Source of the DNA: Actinomycetota bacterium
Lineage (GTDB): Bacteria; Actinomycetota; Humimicrobiia; Humimicrobiales; Humimicrobiaceae
Reading direction: 5' to 3'
Assembly (NCBI GenBank): GCA_018897225.1
Contig: JAHILC010000172.1
Coordinates: 1 to 9,338 of the forward strand
DNA length: 9,338 nucleotides
Each line of letters starts with the position of its first letter. The stretch's first letter is position 1. This document shows, one piece after another, positions 7,682 to 9,338 of this stretch. The notes under the pieces are model-generated. The model was given only the letters and a program-made list of their open reading frames with translations, did not search any database and was not told where the DNA came from. Both the position numbers and the translations under genes were made by a program.

Positions 7682-7703
7682 GACACCATAAATTTATGGT
7701 TTC
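7682..7703. promoter_or_regulatory. Inverted repeat (16-base perfect core), candidate operator
   Basis: The core ACCATAAATTTATGGT (7685-7700) is a perfect palindrome; adding three bases on each side extends it with one mismatched pair. It is 28 bases upstream of the biotin ligase start and overlaps where a -35 element would sit for the TATGAT (7714-7719) that precedes that gene. That position suits a repressor acting on one or both divergent units. Its arms differ from those of the inverted repeat at 7659-7675, so if both are protein sites they may bind different factors. No regulator gene is present in the window. Confidence 0.45.
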
Positions 7704-7730
7704 ACAAATAGAATATGATGTTTTTAAAAA

Positions 7731-8393
7731 ATGAAAAATTTTGATAAAGAACAATTCAATAAAAAATTAAAAACTCAATTTATTGGTAAAAATTTAATCC
7801 ATTTTGAAAGATTAAATTCAACCAACGATTTTGCTTGTGAAATTGAAAAAAAATCTGATAGCAACAATTTAAAAGAAGATTTAAACGGCGCTGTAATAAT
7901 TTCAGAGATACAGGACCAGGGGCATGGCAGATTTAACAGGAACTGGCTATCACCCCAGGGTGGATTATGGTTTACAATAATACTGATAACTAAAATAAAG
8001 GAAAAAGACCTCACCAAAATGAATTTGCTTGCAGCTATTTCGGTTGCAGAAATTCTCATTACAAAATACAGGTTAAAAGTAACCGTCAAATGGCCAAATG
8101 ACATTTACTGCAATGGATGCAAGCTTGCAGGAATTCTTTCAGAAACCGAAAAAATCAACAGTTTACTATATTTAAATATTGGTATTGGAATAAATGTAAA
8201 TATAGATTCAAGCGTCTTTGCAAATCTTAACTTAAAAGCGATATCAATTATGGATCTTTTAGGTAGAAAATTAAAAAGAGAAATTCTGCTGGCAGAAATT
8301 CTGCTCAGTTTTGAAAAAAATTATAATTATTTTGCAGAAACAGGCGATTTTAAGAGTATTTTTAATAAAATGAAAGATCGTATTATATATTAA
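7731..8393 (+). CDS. birA: Biotin-[acetyl-CoA-carboxylase] ligase, lacking the C-terminal domain
   Basis: Would join biotin, through biotinyl-AMP, to a lysine of the AccB carrier, making acetyl-CoA carboxylase active. The catalytic domain is recognisable: RLNSTNDFA (27-35), the biotinyl-AMP loop QGHGRFNRNW (63-72), SPQGGLWFT (74-82), VKWPNDIYCNGCKLAGILSE (119-138) and LNIGIGINVN (148-157). There is no N-terminal helix-turn-helix, so this is a Group I ligase that should not itself bind DNA. It stops at residue 220, just after NYFAETGDFKSIFNKMKDR; family members normally go on for roughly 40-50 residues with a small SH3-like domain that helps close the active site. Neither other frame downstream restores it. 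The ATG follows an A-run without a ribosome site, and TATGAT at 7714-7719 would put the transcript start almost at the ATG. Function after truncation is uncertain. Confidence 0.85.
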   Translation: MKNFDKEQFNKKLKTQFIGKNLIHFERLNSTNDFACEIEKKSDSNNLKEDLNGAVIISEIQDQGHGRFNRNWLSPQGGLWFTIILITKIKEKDLTKMNLLAAISVAEILITKYRLKVTVKWPNDIYCNGCKLAGILSETEKINSLLYLNIGIGINVNIDSSVFANLNLKAISIMDLLGRKLKREILLAEILLSFEKNYNYFAETGDFKSIFNKMKDRIIY

Positions 8394-8446
8394 AAATATT
8401 GAAATTATACTATAACATACTCATAAACTTTATTATAACTATTTTG

Positions 8447-8452
8447 TATAAT
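8447..8452 (+). promoter_or_regulatory. Consensus -10 hexamer upstream of the tRNA-like sequence
   Basis: TATAAT sits 20 bases before the start of the tRNA-like stretch, a fitting distance for a tRNA promoter. The -35 region is poor (AAACTT at 8425-8430 with a 16-base spacer). It may be the remnant of the original tRNA promoter or a chance match in AT-rich DNA. Confidence 0.3.
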
Positions 8453-8471
8453 GCAATGATTTTTAGTAAGA

Positions 8472-8560
8472 ATGTTGCGTGTGAAATTGTTAAACGCGCT
8501 AAATTATGGATTTAGTGGTGATGGTTCAATTTGATGGTTCGAATCCTCTCTCCCCAGCCA
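8472..8560 (+). pseudogene. Degenerate, chimeric tRNA-like sequence (Leu-like 5' part, Gln-like 3' end)
   Basis: A tRNA-like layout can be drawn: D-arm region 8481-8497 reminiscent of tRNA-Leu, an anticodon stem with five perfect pairs (CTAAA 8499-8503, TTTAG 8511-8515) around loop TTATGGA, T-loop TTCGAAT (8538-8544), and an encoded CCA end (8558-8560). But the acceptor strands (8472-8478 and 8550-8556) hardly pair, two of five T-stem pairs fail, and the apparent anticodon ATG would start with an unusual A. The 3' end, GGTTCGAATCCTC then CCCCAGCCA with discriminator G, resembles bacterial tRNA-Gln. The unit TGATGGTTCAATT (8519-8531) is repeated at 8532-8544 with 11 of 13 bases equal; taking one copy out leaves 76 bases, a standard class I length. 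I infer a dead tRNA or a recombination remnant, possibly an attachment-site scar. It lies between the truncated birA and the VapBC-like pair. Confidence 0.5.
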
Positions 8561-8596
8561 TGTTAACTCAAGCATTACAATTTTTCTGGTTTTAAT

Positions 8597-8971
8597 TTAA
8601 ACCTTTCTAAAGTATTTTACACCTTCTAAATTTTTAAAATCAGAATCTTGTGTCCAAATTATTGCATTATACATCTTAGCTGTAGCGTATATTATGCTGT
8701 CTGCCATTGGTATTTTAAGATCGATGCTTAACCTGGCTGCAAGAATTGATATTGATTCAGTTACGTCAACAACATTTGGCTGCTGCATTAAAGCTATAGC
8801 CTGAATTGCCGCATTATCATCTTTCTCTAATAATATTTTCTTGTACACCTCATATAAATTAATGACTGAGACTATGAGCTCAGAAGTATTTTCAATTACA
8901 GGAGCAAAGTATTCAGTATTTTTACCATCTGTAAAATATTCCAACCAGCCTGACGAATCAACTAAATTCAT
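8597..8971 (-). CDS. vapC: VapC-like PIN-domain toxin (ribonuclease)
   Basis: A PIN-domain endoribonuclease of the VapC kind; in a type II toxin-antitoxin pair it cuts RNA (often tRNA or rRNA) when its antitoxin is lost. The 124 residues show the expected acidic metal-binding set: Asp5 in MNLVDSSGW, Glu41 in INLYEVYKK, Asp91 in PMADSIIYA and Asp109 in IIWTQDSDF. Length and fold are typical and the gene looks intact. Its ATG overlaps the antitoxin's TGA stop in ATGA (8968-8971), so translation is coupled to the antitoxin. The gene ends 36 bases from the tRNA-like sequence. Small PIN proteins paired with an AbrB-type antitoxin are nearly always VapBC, but the RNA target cannot be read from the sequence. 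Confidence 0.9.
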   Translation of the reverse strand: MNLVDSSGWLEYFTDGKNTEYFAPVIENTSELIVSVINLYEVYKKILLEKDDNAAIQAIALMQQPNVVDVTESISILAARLSIDLKIPMADSIIYATAKMYNAIIWTQDSDFKNLEGVKYFRKV

Positions 8972-9174
8972 ATCCTGTCTTCTTCTCTTAAAATATCAGT
9001 ATTCATACCCCTTAGAAAACCCCTGGCATCCTTAATGTCTTTTAAAATAATATATTCTACCCGGTCTTCTGCTTGGAGTACTTGTAATTTTTGACCAGGT
9101 TTTAGTTTTAATCCATCACGTATTTCTTTAGGGATTACTACTTGATATTTCGGTGAAACTGTTATTGTCTTCAT
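8968..9174 (-). CDS. vapB: AbrB-family antitoxin (VapB-like)
   Basis: A 68-residue swapped-hairpin AbrB/SpoVT-type DNA-binding protein that should bind the toxin through its C-terminal tail and repress its own promoter. The N-terminal MKTITVSPKYQVVIPKEIR followed by LKLKPGQKLQV is the classical motif of the family; the tail from about residue 45 (KDIKDARGFLRGMN) would hold the toxin-binding part. I chose ATG 9174 over the in-frame ATG at 9186, four codons upstream, because GGAG (9181-9184 on the - strand) lies six bases before 9174 and the predicted transcript start near 9194 leaves no room for a ribosome site before 9186. First gene of the pair, overlapping vapC by four bases. Confidence 0.88.
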   Translation of the reverse strand: MKTITVSPKYQVVIPKEIRDGLKLKPGQKLQVLQAEDRVEYIILKDIKDARGFLRGMNTDILREEDRI

Positions 9175-9200
9175 GTTAGTCTCCATTACTTTTACATAAT

Positions 9201-9229
9201 AATATATCGATTATTTTTTGGTATGTCAA
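9201..9229 (-). promoter_or_regulatory. Sigma70-type promoter of the vapBC pair
   Basis: Read on the - strand, a perfect -35 TTGACA (9224-9229) and a -10 TATATT (9201-9206, five of six consensus bases) are separated by exactly 17 bases. Transcription would start near 9194, ten bases before the ribosome site. TATATCG at 9203-9209 and its inverse CGATATA at 9238-9244 bracket the -35 element and are candidate operator halves for self-repression by the antitoxin. The remaining sequence up to 9338 is AT-rich and I see no gene in it. Confidence 0.65.
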
Positions 9230-9338
9230 TATTTTAACGATATAAATTATTGGAATAAAACTAAAATCATATAGTAATTATTTTAAATAACATAGCCCTC
9301 TCTTCATACTTGCTTTTAATGATTATGTTTTTAATTTA

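Noticed and set aside
7633..7730. FapR, FabT or BirA operator
   Set aside because: Neither inverted repeat resembles the published site forms I remember, and the ligase lacks a DNA-binding domain; I left the regulator unnamed.
8365..8517. Second-frame continuation after the biotin ligase as a frameshifted C-terminus
   Set aside because: The translation (about 50 codons, Ile- and Asn-rich) has none of the glycine and valine pattern of the ligase C-terminal domain and runs into the tRNA-like sequence.
1..9338. CRISPR array, riboswitch, rRNA or insertion sequence
   Set aside because: No regularly spaced repeats, no recognisable aptamer, no rRNA and no transposase frame were seen on either strand.

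Overview
The window comes from an AT-rich bacterial chromosome. Its main content is a type II fatty-acid synthesis (FASII) operon and a membrane Ser/Thr kinase with extracellular PASTA repeats, paired with a PP2C phosphatase. A PP2C plus PASTA-kinase pair is typical of Gram-positive lineages (Firmicutes, Actinobacteria and some low-GC candidate groups). I cannot name the organism more precisely. TAA is the commonest stop. TAG ends fabG and fabD at their normal family ends, so TAG is a real stop here.

Layout. (1) 2-2271, + strand: the 3' end of a PP2C phosphatase gene, then a PASTA kinase gene. An in-frame TAG at 1813-1815 cuts the kinase after two of its four PASTA repeats; the same reading frame continues to 2271 with the other two. 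A terminator-like hairpin lies inside the last codons. (2) 2254-7632, - strand, read right to left: fabZ-fabD-fabG-fabF-accD-accA, with gaps of 12-46 bases, probably one operon. It holds the dehydratase, malonyl transacylase, ketoreductase, condensing enzyme and both carboxyltransferase subunits of acetyl-CoA carboxylase. acpP, accB, accC, fabH and an enoyl reductase are not in the window. accA and the kinase gene converge and overlap by 18 bases. (3) 7633-7730: a divergent control region with two perfect inverted repeats. (4) 7731-8393, + strand: a biotin-protein ligase that ends before the usual C-terminal domain. (5) 8394-8596: a degenerate tRNA-like sequence, Leu-like at its 5' side and Gln-like at its 3' end. 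(6) 8597-9229, - strand: a VapBC-type toxin-antitoxin pair with a near-consensus promoter.

How it fits together. AccA and AccD form the carboxyltransferase that makes malonyl-CoA, FabD loads it onto acyl carrier protein, FabF condenses, FabG reduces and FabZ dehydrates. The divergent ligase would biotinylate AccB, the missing carrier subunit, so shared control from the intergenic palindromes is plausible. The truncated ligase, the chimeric tRNA remnant and the toxin-antitoxin pair lie side by side, which looks like a boundary where DNA has been inserted or deleted.

No clearly new system is evident. The most notable observations are the in-frame TAG in the kinase, the paired palindromes, the shortened ligase and the chimeric tRNA remnant.
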